Assembly (NCBI RefSeq): GCF_030463535.1
Contig: NC_132894.1
Coordinates: 32,197,625-32,261,624, forward strand
Reading direction: 5' to 3'
DNA: 64,000 nt
From: Salminus brasiliensis
Taxonomy: Eukaryota; Chordata; Actinopteri; Characiformes; Bryconidae
Shown here: piece by piece, positions 11,954-23,386 of the stretch
Layout of the letters: every line of letters begins with the position of its first letter
Position numbering within the stretch: the first letter of the stretch is position 1
Program-made: the position numbers and the translations under genes
The notes under the pieces: model-generated
What the model saw: only the letters and a program-made list of their open reading frames with translations
Database searches by the model: none
What the model was told of the DNA's origin: nothing

Positions 11954-12169
11954 TTTTGTTTATTGATAGTGCCTCTAGCTGGTTTATACAGCGTTGAACA
12001 TTGCAGAACAAACCACAAATCCTTAAAAGCTTCAGCACTGCATGCTCTCTTTGATGGCGAAAAATAAAGCAGTGGCCTACACTTCTGGAAACTAAGCCAT
12101 ATTTCATGAATGTGTACCTGGAAGCTCTTGTGTCTAGTTTTGGCTGCATATTAGGAAATCCCCATCATA

Positions 12170-12517
12170 GGCTGCGTCCCAATTGCGTACTAATTACAGA
12201 TACTAACTAGTTTTTGAGTATGAAGTACGTAGTACAGACAGTTTGTATTTCAAAGTTGAATATACTCAAATATCCAAGATACATCCTCGGAACCAGTCGG
12301 TTTCCGGTCGTTATCCTATAATGCAGTGCGAAACGTAAGGGAGGAGCTACTCAAGTTTTTAACAGCTATTCGAAAAAAAGGTAGATAATGGTGGCTGGAA
12401 ATCTTCATCACTTCCTCTTAGTAGGGATGTAGTATGTTAGTATTTTGTGTACTAACCTGCCAATCCTGCAAATATACCCTATAATAGTAGTGTGTAGTAG
12501 ACAATTGGGACACAGCC
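12170..12517. mobile_element. 348-bp MITE with 16-bp terminal inverted repeats
   Basis: The left end GGCTGCGTCCCAATTG at 12170-12185 matches the reverse complement of 12502-12517 at 15 of 16 bases. There is no open frame. Partial relatives occur at 10800-10905 and near 54040-54125. Confidence 0.85.
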
Positions 12518-14249
12518 ATGGTGTTGAGCACTTTTGTTACAGATCTAGCTCATTTGACCACAGAAAGTTCTGCCGTTCCCCATGAACTGATCCATTCACA
12601 CAGTTAAACACCTTCGTCTTCAAACTATTATTAAGTATTGTTCCACATAACTTGTGTGTTGATGTTTCACATGATGTATCTCAGGCCTTCACTTGCCACT
12701 GTGTTAATACACTGAGCTCAGGCTAACTCTGCTGTGCCCTGGGTTTTACAGGTTTACAGGAATTTGCTCACGCTTCAATAAGAAATCTGTCATTAATGAA
12801 CAGCAGGCTACATAGCATCATGTTTTAGCTCTGTCCCGCCAGGTTTGTTGTGGAGTTGTTAGCTAGCTTTATTTAGCTGATTTTTTAAACATTTTTGAAT
12901 GTTATTTTAGCCTAATACTTGCTGTTGAAGTGAAACCACTTTAAGCCTTAACAACTGAGGCCTATTTGTAATTTGCCTTTAGAGTTTTTTCTATACATTC
13001 TGAGGAGTAGTATTTAAACTTTGGTTGAATTTGTGGCTAATGGAGAGGTTTTTACAATCTGATGCACATCTTTCTGGGATCTGGGTGTTATTAAAATGAC
13101 TACCATTTGTGGTTTGCTAAATTAGATTTTGTACTGTAATGGATTTTAACACTGGTTAAAATGTTTTAACACATGGAATTGCACTTATAAACATGTATGA
13201 ACTGCATAAAATGCCAAATGTCCACACAAGGTGATGTGTATTGTAACAGGGAAGGAAAAAATAAATTTCTTTTGTCAAAAATGACCATCTTCTCCTTTTC
13301 ACTGATCCACAATCAGGTTTAATCAATCCATGTAGATGTAGGCTATGTTCAGACTGCAGGTAAATAGGATCAGTTTGTCTAGACTTCACACACCTGTTTG
13401 TACTGGTTGCTGTGGTAACAACTGTGGTACATGGAAGCAGGAGAGATGGAGATCACTCTGGATTTGACAGTCGCTTTGAGAGCACCTGGACTAAGACAAA
13501 TCCGATTGAAGGAATGTAACTGCATATATGGTTTGGATCCACTTCTCAAAAAAAAAAAAAAAAAAAAAAAAGTTTAACTGTCCAGACTATCAATAACCAA
13601 TCTGGACACAATCTAGAATCAAATCCAGTGTTCTGTAGACGGCACTCCTATCAGGATTGGATAAATAAGAGTCAGTCTAGGTGCATGACCCTTAGCAAAT
13701 AACTCCACATCATAAAATGTATCTTGTTTAATAAAACAATTTTTTACAACATTTACAAGTGCACAATATTAATTGGCAGTGTTAAATATTTATAAATGCA
13801 GTCTAACTGCATGCACATACATACACACACGCACACACAAACCCCATTAAACCTGGTAACTTGTAACTAGTATCCGAGTTTGTACCCTGGTAAGATTTTA
13901 GCCACAAGCGCTTACACTGAGTAGGCAAATGCAGAAAGCTGATATCTGTGTGGGGACAGAATGTGCAAATCCACTCGTTGTACTGGGAGGATCCTAGGAT
14001 AAATGGAGGTCATACTTAAAAGTAAAACAACTACACAGCCCAGTCATACACTAATGTGACAATAAAAACCAATTTAGACATTTAAAACCACAAATAACTA
14101 CAAAAAATTAAAAAAAATAAACAGCAGATGTGGAATAACCGGTGTTACACTCCTCAAGTGAAGCTGTGTCCAAGTCTTAGAGCAGGATGCAATCCACACA
14201 CTGCAGATAATGCTGATCAGTCTATTCTGCTCTTGTGTACTTCATGCAC

Positions 14250-16678
14250 TCATATATGAAGCGTGGCAAACAACTTGCGTGGTGCGCTATGGTCCAACTG
14301 CTTTGCAGTCATAACTTGAGGGGGTGTCTCTTCCCTCAGGGGGGGTTTATTTTCCTTATTACACGTCAGCCCTCCATAGCATGCCCTGCACACTGCGTGG
14401 TATTTATCAGCCCCTCCGATCACTTCCACCTGAATCAGACAGGGTGAGACAATGGAAAAAAATGAGAGCTAGGCAGGGGGATGCAAGGTTAGAAGCTCCG
14501 ACAGCTCATAAAAAAGGGATGTTCAGGGGATTTGGTGCAAGACTGAAACACTGAGGCAAATGTCACTGCAGCCTAGCACGGCCTTCACTTGTCAGACACA
14601 AGGTGTGACCATCTTCCAGCATGTTTTGTACGTTGGACTGAATTTAACTGTTCTTAACAATACAATTCTTAAAATGTAAGCAACTACACTGATTAAAATT
14701 GGATGAGGTGCCATTTATACAGTACTATGCTGAGGTTTTTGGCATCTAAGCACATTATCTAAAAGCATTTCTCTAAGCAATAAGAGTTTTTACTGTAGAA
14801 ACAGCAGATAGCATTAGAACAGATGCATGTAAACATGAATACAGTAAAAAAGAACAAGAAATTCTCATTTTGAAGAAAGTAGGTGAGCTTGTCTGAAGGA
14901 CAAAGCTTGGTTCCAGTGCCTAACCCTTTAGCGCTGTACTACATTCGTCACATATGAATGGATAATAAAAGCGCCGTCTTTAATATGGTTTCATTACATC
15001 ATGTGTTACAGTCACTTGTTCTCACCTCTTTTTCTGCTCCAAGTCTCTTAGTGTAGGACGCCTCTTTAAAACACTCCATGCAGACAGCATTCAGCTTCAC
15101 CACACTCTCAGCCAAAGGTACCAGGTTCAGAATGTTGCCAAAAGGCTACGGAGGAAAGGCAAACCCAAGTGAGGATCATTTGCATCTGTATTTTCAAGCC
15201 CAATCTTGGTGCCAAATCAAGTACACTGTGACACTGTTCAAGATGCAACCTGTCCCAAAGTCCACACTTGTGGTTTTGTGCACGTTTGCATTTCTGTGCT
15301 TTGCGACAAGTATACTAGTGTGCCCCATTTATTAAACGGGCAAAATTCCAGTTAGCAAGTGCAGAACTTTTATTGGGGATCCTATTGTTAAATGGGTTGG
15401 TCATGTTCTTCCTTGATGTTCTTAAAAGTGATAGAACATTAAGTGTGAGAACTGCTCGTCCCTTAAGAACCACAATACAAATCCACACACTTCTGAATTT
15501 ACAAAAGGGAACATTTTGGTGCACACTTGCTCAAAAACACAAACTGCAAATGTGTGCTTTGGGACAGATCCATGAAGTCCTAGTAAAGCCTTACCTTTCT
15601 CTGGAATGTACCATCAAGTGCTGCAACGATAACAGTTTTTCCCATGTTGGCCATTTCCTCGCAAAATTCAACCGTGTCTGGGAACTGCAATGAAATAGAG
15701 AAGAATTGTGATGTATGCATTGACATATTGCAGATATAAACTGGTAAAAGCCAAAGGAGTCATTTGAAAATGTCTTAAAATTGCATATTTAAAGGACAGG
15801 CACATGAGCCCACAGGGCTGAACCCATACTTACAAACTGTCCTTCATCAATGCCAATGACAGACGCTTCCAGGGCCAGACTGCGTATGTCTCTGAGGCAA
15901 CTAGCAGGCACAGCTGCCATAGTGTTCCTGTAACACAAAGAGCCATGAAGCATCACCGAAATCTCATACCTAACAACAAGTGTTGCACTTTTGGTAGTGT
16001 GGGTGTGTACATAGAGTTGACACTGCCTTACTTGTCATGCGTGGCCATTCCTGTTTGGGAATAGCGAGTGTCTTTGGCGTATTTAATCACCAAGCAGCAG
16101 TACTGCGCGATCTGGAAGCGTCGTACTCTCCGCATCAATTCTGTGCTGTAAAGTTTCACAAAACAGGCGAAATGTTATGAGTATTAACTTCAACAACAAA
16201 AAAAGGACAACACATTAAAACATCATAAAAGCACCCATCAGTGCTTTTAACAGATAACAGGTTGCCTTTGCATAGATTTGCATCTGCAGTGAGCAAGTTG
16301 GAAACTGGCTATCCCTCCATCCATCCATCAGCCTAGTTAAAGAGGAGGCCAAGGCTGCTAATGGTGGTTGGGACAAGTTTCAGAGGTCAAAGCATTTTCT
16401 GTTTTTTTTTTGGTTGTTTTTGTTATCTATTACTTATTTTTATTATAAATCAATAGAACTTTAGTTTGTTCCATTTGTTTATGAAACATTTAATTATTTA
16501 AAACTTTAATCTATTCTTTATTTTATTATACCTCTACATTTTTTTATTGAAAATTAGGTTGTCAATCAATTATAAAGCTTAAACAACTGGCCTCTATTAA
16601 GATGAGATTTTTCAGATCATTCTGGAGCTATTGGTCCATTTATCATCAACTGTTCTAACACCGTAGAGAGCAACTGGG

Positions 16679-16745
<67 letters not shown>

Positions 16746-16789
16746 ACACACACACACAATATATATATAAATATATATGTATGTGTGTG

Positions 16790-16853
<64 letters not shown>

Positions 16854-17287
16854 TTACTTACACACACACACACACACACACACATATATTTACATATACA
16901 TACACATATATACATACACTTACATTTAAATATATATTTATATTGTTTTTTATATATTTGATATATATTTCTATAATGTCTGTAATCCCCCCCCCCCAAC
17001 TGTCTTTCTATGACAGCACCTGCGCTTTTTAAGCACACTTTAGACCAAAAATATAAAAAACAAAATTAAATAAATAAATAAATAAAAATGAGGAAACTGG
17101 TCGCTGCAGCTGATGGATGCTGGCTGTGTTCCTAACAGCTGCTACTTTCAGTAAAAGCCCTGCAGGAGTTTACCCGCGTCTTTTTGGAGGGAAGCTGGGA
17201 CTTTTTGTCTATTTCCTCCAGCTGTTCAGCAGGACAACAAAAAAACCCACCTTTTAAAAAAAGTCAACAGGGGCTACAAGTCAACTC

Positions 17288-17337
<50 letters not shown>

Positions 17338-17712
17338 TGCTCACCTTTTGCCTGAGAACATCGGTCCAAAAATGACCTGCAACAATAACACAAAGAAAGG
17401 ACTTTTAGCTAGCTAACGTTAGCTTCTCCAAAATAAAAGCTACAAAAGCATTTAACGTACAAATAAAAATAAAATAAAGAACACAGCAAAATAAAACATT
17501 TGCCAATAATGCTGTTTGCATAAAATGCACATGTTAGTTAAAGTAACTTGGCTTAGCTCAGCTGGCGCAATATAGCCAACTGATTCTGGCGGGCTGATTC
17601 AGGTAAAGCAGCTCCAGCAGGAATCAACATTAAATCAAGCTCTTACCTGGATCTGACCTCTGGTCTTTCTGGGAGAATTGGGCAAAACTGGGCATACGTT
17701 CAAGCAGTCCAT
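14250..17712 (-). CDS. tk1: Thymidine kinase 1, cytosolic
   Basis: It phosphorylates thymidine to dTMP with ATP in the nucleotide salvage pathway in the cytosol, with activity peaking in S phase. Exons on the minus strand are 17712-17647, 17376-17345, 16145-16032, 15927-15834, 15684-15595, 15145-15026 and 14429-14250, giving 231 residues (human 234). Visible features are the P-loop GPMFSGKST near residue 26, the IGIDEGQF segment carrying the catalytic Glu, the [11 protein letters not shown] substrate loop, and two Cys pairs (CMEC and CRAC) of the zinc site. A KEN triplet at residues 197-199 corresponds to the APC/C degradation signal of vertebrate TK1. The start ATG opens directly into the conserved [10 protein letters not shown] segment. 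The gene converges on syngr2 and diverges from afmid, as in the vertebrate 17q25-type block. Confidence 0.96.
16682..16935. repeat. Compound (AT)n / (AC)n microsatellite in a tk1 intron
   Basis: Long AT runs at about 16684-16735 and 16797-16852 flank and interrupt AC runs at 16746-16759 and 16859-16883. The open frame that crosses it is only low-complexity sequence. Confidence 0.95.
17289..17333. repeat. (AAT)n microsatellite
   Basis: About 15 AAT units lie 12 bases beyond tk1 exon 2, in the intron on its 3' side in tk1 orientation... the exon ends at 17345 and the tract follows on the minus strand. Confidence 0.93.
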
Positions 17713-17860
17713 CTTGCTTTGAAAATGTCAGGAGAACTAGAAAAACCTTAAGAAAGTACAAGAGGGACGAGAGCTGACCTAGCACTATCTGCTCTCTGCT
17801 GAATCTGCGGGCTTGGTTTTAAAGAACCCGCCAACGAAGAGGAAGAAACGTCACTGGGAC
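17713..17860 (-). promoter_or_regulatory. tk1 promoter region with E2F/CHR-like motif
   Basis: On the minus strand, about 115 bases upstream of the ATG, the sequence TTGGCGGG (17827-17834) is followed a few bases on by TTTAAA. This resembles an E2F or CDE-like site next to a CHR-like element, an arrangement known at cell-cycle genes. It fits S-phase expression of TK1. No transcript data are available, so this is motif reading only. Confidence 0.45.
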
Positions 17861-18565
17861 GTGGTCCTACAAAACACCCACAACACTTACTAATATATAT
17901 ATATATTAAAATATATATTTTTATCTTTAAATGGAGCGTTATGGTGACTCAGTGTGGCTCTTTCTTTTTATAGTAGGAAATTTTACAAAGTAAGTAGCAC
18001 TGGCTACTTAATATGATTATTAAAATATACATTTCAGATGTTTAAATTTTTTTTACATTGCTTACATACTACATTAAAAGTAATAAACCATATTTTTTCT
18101 TTAATTATGTTGTTTTATATATTTTTTAATTATTGTTTTTCTTAAAAGCCCCGTATGTGGTGTATAACCAGTGTCACGTGTCCAGTCCATACAGTTTACC
18201 GGATACATGGAAATGAAGCTGCAAGAAAATGCCCATTTTGAGACCATTGATAATTTTGTACCAATTTTAACCATTACCTTATACAAACACTACCAGACAA
18301 TATTTTGGACACACCGAACTGATGGTTTTGTCACCAAGATATAGCTATAGCTAATTGATGCCACGTATAAATACAACAAATGTAGCTATAGCTATATCAA
18401 TATATAAAAATGCAGTATTTATTTACTATTAATATAAAAAGTGAACAACAATAAAAAGAAAATCTTGTGGGAGTAGCTGTGCCCAAGCTGGCACTGTGTA
18501 TTATTGTCCATTCAGCCTGGAGCTCTACAGCACTGTTACTGAACTGCTTATAAAGGAAGGTAAAG

Positions 18566-21500
18566 TAGTCAAGTCAAGTCAAGTCAAATTTATTTGTATA
18601 GCGCTTTTTACAACTGTTGTCGTCACAAAGCAGCTTTACATAATTATTACTTAATAAAGAACAGAGACAGAGAAGAAAGAAGAAATAACATGAAGCGTCA
18701 AAGACCCCCGTGAGCAAGCCAACGGCGACAGTGGCAAGGAAAAACTCCCTCAGAGCTGGAGGAAGAAACCTTGGGAGGAACCAAGACTCACAAGGGGGAC
18801 CCATCCTCCTCTGGCCAGACTGTTTTAAACATTAATGATAAAAATTACCAAACCAGGTACAACAGAAAGTTAATAGTTGTGATATTAATAGTGTCAGACA
18901 GGCACGAGTCCATCTAGGTTTCAGCACGGCCACCAAACAGGCAGCAGCGGCTGGCGGGTGAGCCATGGGTGGTGGCGGGTTGGGGGGGACCCGCTGGCTG
19001 GACTGGTAGGTGGCAGCTGGTTAGATGCAGGTAGAGGGGACCTCAGCGGGCAATCTTCCTGCAGATCGGGCTGGGTGGCCATTTACTCGGGGAAGGTAAA
19101 GAGAGAGAAGTTAGTTCTAAGAGGAATTTTATGGAGTGCAGAGAATGTTGATCATCAGCATCTGGGTATGTCTGATGACTCCGGCAGGTCTGATTATCAC
19201 AGCATAATTAAAAGGAGAGAGCCAGAAGGTAACACGGACACGGGTGCACCCTGAGAACACCAGCATCTATCTGCTCCACCGTCAACAAACCTGAGTGATC
19301 GCGTGTAAGCAGCGAGACGACAGCTCCAGCATCTCAGAGTACTACAATTCCCTGGGTCCGCGAACCCCTGGACCTGCAGCCCTTATCTAAGAAACATTAA
19401 TTACCAAAAGCTAAACTAAACATATAAGTTTTCAGTTTAGATTTAAAGATTGAGACTGTGTCTGAGTCCCGAACATTATCTGGAAGGTTATTCCAGAGCT
19501 GGGGGGCTTTATAGGAAAAGGCTCTTCCCCCTGCTGAGGTTTTCAGAATTTTGGGAACGCGTAAGAGGCCAGCACCCTGAGATCTAAGTAGTCTTGATGG
19601 TTCGTAATATACTATAAGATCCTGCAGGTACTCAGGAGCGAGGCCATGTAGGGCTTTATATGTTAATAAAAGAATTTTGTATTCAATACGGAATTTAACT
19701 GGGAGCCAATGAAGTGCTGATAGAACTGGACTGATATGGTCAAAATTTCTAGTTTTAGTAAGGACCCTGGCTGCAGCATTTTGCACCAGCTGAAGTTTAT
19801 TGAGGTTCCTGCTGGAACAACCTGACAGTAACGCGTTACAGTAATCTAGCCTTGAGGTAATAAAAGCATGTACTAGCTTTTCTGCGTCTTGTAGTGATAA
19901 GGAGTTTCTTAGTTTGGAGATGTTCCTAAGCTGCATAAAGGCTGTTCTACTAATATTAGCTATATGTTGCTCAAATGATAAATCTGAGTCGAATGTGACG
20001 CCAAGATTTTTAGCTGCTAAACCAGGAATGATGGGAGAATCTGCCAAGTCTAACATTAAGTCTGATAGTTTATTTCTAGAGTCTTTTGGACCTAAAAGGA
20101 GAACTTCGGTTTTGTCACTGTTAAGGAGAAGGAAGTTATGTGACATCCAGAGTTTTATATCCTTTACACAGTCCTCCATTTTCTGTAGTCTAAATTTATC
20201 GTCAGGTTTGGCTGATATATAGAGCTGTGTGTCATCTGCATAGAAGTGGAAATTAACGCCATGTCTGCTTATAACTGAGCCCAGTGGTAACATGTATAAT
20301 GTAAATAATAGTGGTCCTAAAATTGAGCCTTGCGGAACTCCATATCTTACTTCTGTGTAGTTTGAAGATAAATCATTTATCTTTACAAATTGGAAGCGTC
20401 CCGTTAGATATGACTGGAACCATGATAGGGCTGTCCCTGTGATTCCAACCATTTTCTCTAATCTTTCTAGTAATATAGAATGATCTATTGTATCAAAGGC
20501 TGCACTAAGGTCTAGTAGGACTAATAAAGATACGTAGCCTTGATCAGAGGCAAGAAGGAGATCATTCGTAATCTTCACTAGGGCTGTCTCTGTGCTGTGA
20601 TTGAGTCTAAATCCAGACTGGAATTTCTCATACATGTCATTTTTACTCAGGTATAAGCAGAGTTGTTGGGCCACAGCTTTTTCTAATATCTTAGATACGA
20701 ATGTTAAGTTTGAGATGGGTCTATAATTAGATAATACGCTAGGATCAAGATTTGGTTTTTTGATTAAAGGTTTTATAACTGCTATTTTAAGGGTTTGGGG
20801 TACATGCCCAAGGCTAAGGGATGAATTTACAATTGTTAAAAGAGGTCCGATTATAATTGGGAGAATTTCTTTTAGCAATTTAGAGGGAATCGGGTCGAGT
20901 GTACATGTTGTACAATTAGCTGAGGATATAATTTTTTCTAGTTCTGGCTGTGGAAGTGGGTAGAAGGCTTCCAGCCTTTGTTCTACAACTAAGTTTTGTT
21001 CTAAAGCAACTACATCGGGTGACTGCCATGTTTGATTTAATAAGCAGGGTTGGATTTGTTGTCTAATATTTTCTATTTTATTATTAAAATAGTCCATAAA
21101 AACATGACTAGTTAAAGATGTTGGGATCTGGGGTTGAGTATCTGCCTGGCTTTTAGTAAGTTTAGAGATCTCATTAAAAAGAACTCTGGGATTGTTTTTG
21201 TTTTTCTCGATCAGCGAGGCCAGATACGCTGAGCGAGCTTTAATGAGTGCCTTTCTATATTGACTAAGGCTGTCCTTCCACGCAGAGTGGAACACCTCTA
21301 GTTTGGTCGTCCGCCATTTACGCTCTAGTTTCCGCACTGTTTGTTTTAAGGTACGAGTTTGATCACTGTACCACGGTGCAAGCCTTTTTTGCCTCATCAT
21401 TTTATTTTTGAACGGTGCTACTTTGTCTAAGGTTGATCGGAGGGTATTCTCTAGATCGTTTGTTAATTTGACGAGCTCCGTTTGGTCTGACGGAGTGTAA

Positions 21501-22335
21501 GCTAAGGTCGATAGGGGTGGGAGATTTTTAGTAAACTGTACAGCTGTCATTGGTGTTATTGTGCGTTTTAGGCAGTGTTGGGGAGAAGAATTTACATTTT
21601 GCCTTAGATGTAGCTCAAAGGAGATTAGATAATGATCTGATATCACTGAGCTTTGAGGTAGAATATTTAGCTGATCAATGCTAACACCCAGGGTCAGGAC
21701 TAAATCTAGGGTATGATTACAGTAATGTGTGGGTCCAGTTATGTTTTTTATAATGCCGACAGAATCTAAAATTGATACAAACGCCTTTGTTAATGGATCG
21801 TCTGCTTTTTCAAAGTGAATATTAAAATCTCCTACTATTATAACTTTGTCACTGCACACTGCCAAGTCTGCAGCAAAATCACTAAATTCTTTTAAAAATT
21901 CAGAGTAGGGCCCTGGAGGCCTATAAATATTAATCAGTGAGAAAACATTTTTATTTGTGGTCGGATTTGATATATTAATGTAGATAAACTCAAAAGAAGT
22001 GAAGGTGTTACAGTGTTTTTGAATAATCTCTAGTGTATTCTGATAGATTATACATACTCCACCTCCTCTGCCTGATAATCTAGGGCTATGTACATATTTA
22101 TAGCCTGCGGGGGTGGCTTCATTTAGTGCTATATATTGATCAGGTCTAATCCAGGTTTCGGTGAGGCAGAAAACATCTAGTTTCTGATCACATATAATTT
22201 CATTCACGATCACTGCTTTTGAGGTTAGTGATCTAATGTTAAGTAGACCAAGCTTTAGGTCTGAGGTGCTGCTGTTATCGTTGAAATGAGAGATTTTAAC
22301 ACTGATTAAAGTATTAAGTACACAGCTTATTTACA
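18566..22335 (-). mobile_element. L2-clade (Maui-like) non-LTR retrotransposon, near full length
   Basis: This is a LINE in minus orientation between tk1 and afmid. Its main reading frame is at 19397-22213. The 3' UTR (19396 down to about 18566) contains GCGCTATACAAATAAATTTG and ends in tandem GACTT pentamers, the usual tail of L2-type elements in fish. The frame stays open 5' of the first ATG up to a stop near 22335. The start of that stretch may be truncated, as I see no ORF1 or 5' UTR. Confidence 0.9.
19397..22213 (-). CDS. LINE ORF2: apurinic-type endonuclease and reverse transcriptase
   Basis: It is an uninterrupted 938-residue frame. The N-terminal third is an AP-endonuclease-like domain (DVFCLTETW, the GDFNIH motif and a later SDHYLISF). 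The middle is a reverse transcriptase with the YADDTQLY active-site motif, preceded by GVPQGSILGPLLFTLYMLPLG. The C-terminal portion (LHWLPVKFRIEYKILLL and RLWNNLPD-like words) is typical of L2-clade elements. It copies its own RNA at a nicked target site. The frame upstream of the ATG also reads as endonuclease N terminus (LGLLNIRSLTSK), so the real protein probably starts further 5'. The intact frame implies recent insertion. It is unrelated to the flanking genes. Confidence 0.93.
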   Translation of the reverse strand: MIVNEIICDQKLDVFCLTETWIRPDQYIALNEATPAGYKYVHSPRLSGRGGGVCIIYQNTLEIIQKHCNTFTSFEFIYINISNPTTNKNVFSLINIYRPPGPYSEFLKEFSDFAADLAVCSDKVIIVGDFNIHFEKADDPLTKAFVSILDSVGIIKNITGPTHYCNHTLDLVLTLGVSIDQLNILPQSSVISDHYLISFELHLRQNVNSSPQHCLKRTITPMTAVQFTKNLPPLSTLAYTPSDQTELVKLTNDLENTLRSTLDKVAPFKNKMMRQKRLAPWYSDQTRTLKQTVRKLERKWRTTKLEVFHSAWKDSLSQYRKALIKARSAYLASLIEKNKNNPRVLFNEISKLTKSQADTQPQIPTSLTSHVFMDYFNNKIENIRQQIQPCLLNQTWQSPDVVALEQNLVVEQRLEAFYPLPQPELEKIISSANCTTCTLDPIPSKLLKEILPIIIGPLLTIVNSSLSLGHVPQTLKIAVIKPLIKKPNLDPSVLSNYRPISNLTFVSKILEKAVAQQLCLYLSKNDMYEKFQSGFRLNHSTETALVKITNDLLLASDQGYVSLLVLLDLSAAFDTIDHSILLERLEKMVGITGTALSWFQSYLTGRFQFVKINDLSSNYTEVRYGVPQGSILGPLLFTLYMLPLGSVISRHGVNFHFYADDTQLYISAKPDDKFRLQKMEDCVKDIKLWMSHNFLLLNSDKTEVLLLGPKDSRNKLSDLMLDLADSPIIPGLAAKNLGVTFDSDLSFEQHIANISRTAFMQLRNISKLRNSLSLQDAEKLVHAFITSRLDYCNALLSGCSSRNLNKLQLVQNAAARVLTKTRNFDHISPVLSALHWLPVKFRIEYKILLLTYKALHGLAPEYLQDLIVYYEPSRLLRSQGAGLLRVPKILKTSAGGRAFSYKAPQLWNNLPDNVRDSDTVSIFKSKLKTYMFSLAFGN

Positions 22336-22657
22336 TATAAAACAGAAACTTTTTAAAATTATGTAATTAAATTGTTACGATGTAAACAAAGTCAATCAGA
22401 GTGTTTTTTTTGGTGTGAAGTGTCAATGTCTTAATTAAGAAGTCTAAATAAAGATTCTTAAATCACAGAATATGAAGTGGGTAAGTGGTAATGTAGTCAC
22501 TTTCTGATGCCTAAGACTGAGATTATGAAATCTTCACTGAAACGGGCTTTTTTGGCTCAGAAGGGACAGGAAACTGTATTGGCTGTGAGCTGTTTGCTCA
22601 GGCTGGTGCAAAGTGTCAAAGGTCTCGGAGCCTCTCTTGTCGCTGAGCTCTGCCACA
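22336..22657. other. 5' flank of afmid
   Basis: This is a 320-bp stretch between the LINE and the afmid start codon. I see no TATA box. CTCGGAGCCTCTCTTGTCGC just before the ATG probably belongs to the 5' UTR. The promoter must lie here or inside the LINE. Confidence 0.4.
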
Positions 22658-23343
22658 ATGTCTGACTGGAGAAACACGAATAAAGAGGTAAGTACTGGTT
22701 TCACGGACTGGGCAATTTTTTGTCGCTTGAAATTCGCTGTAAATGACTAAGAAAGCTTTAAAAACTTAAATCCCACCCAGTTTGTCCTTATTTAAATACA
22801 CAGCGGAAATAGACGGGTTCAAAATGATTCACTCGACTCTTCTGTATTCAAAACGATTCACTCGACTCTTCTGTATTCAAAATGATTCACTCGACTCTTC
22901 TGTATTCAAAACGATTCACTCGATTCTGCTATATTTAAAATGATCCACTCGACTCTTCTGTATTCAAAACGATTCACTCGATTCTGCTATATTTAAAATG
23001 ATTCACTCGACTCTTCTGTATTCAAAATGATTCACTCGATTCTGCTATATATTTAAAACGATTCACTCGACTCTTCTGTATTCAAAACGATTCACTAGAC
23101 TCTTCTGTATTCAAAACGATTCACTCGATTCTGCTGCATTAAAAATGATTCACTCGATTCTGCTATATTTAAAATGATTCACTCGATTCTGCTGCATTAA
23201 AAATGATTCACTCGATTCTGCTATATTTAAAACGATTCACTCGATTCTGCTGCATTAAAAATGATTCACTCACTCGATCAGTATTTATTCTCTACAGCGT
23301 TTGGTTTAGTGATCTGAGTGGGGAAAGCCACATTCACACACAC

Positions 23344-23386
<43 letters not shown>

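Larger units (their letters stand above)
11212..14249. other. 3' regions between convergent syngr2 and tk1
   Basis: There is no coding sequence. syngr2 3' UTR runs rightward from 11212; AATAAA signals lie at 12063-12068 and 13260-13265. tk1 3' UTR runs leftward from 14249; a possible ATTAAA for the minus strand lies at about 13726. Two MITEs (11749-11953 and 12170-12517) and an A-run (13549-13571) sit in between. True transcript ends cannot be fixed from sequence alone. Confidence 0.6.

Noticed and set aside
16682-17038. 118-residue minus-strand frame in a tk1 intron
   Set aside because: It is Tyr/Ile repeats made by translating AT and AC microsatellites.
22826-23272. CRISPR-like array because of about 29-bp repeats
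   Set aside because: The units are directly adjacent with no unique spacers, and the genome is a vertebrate one.
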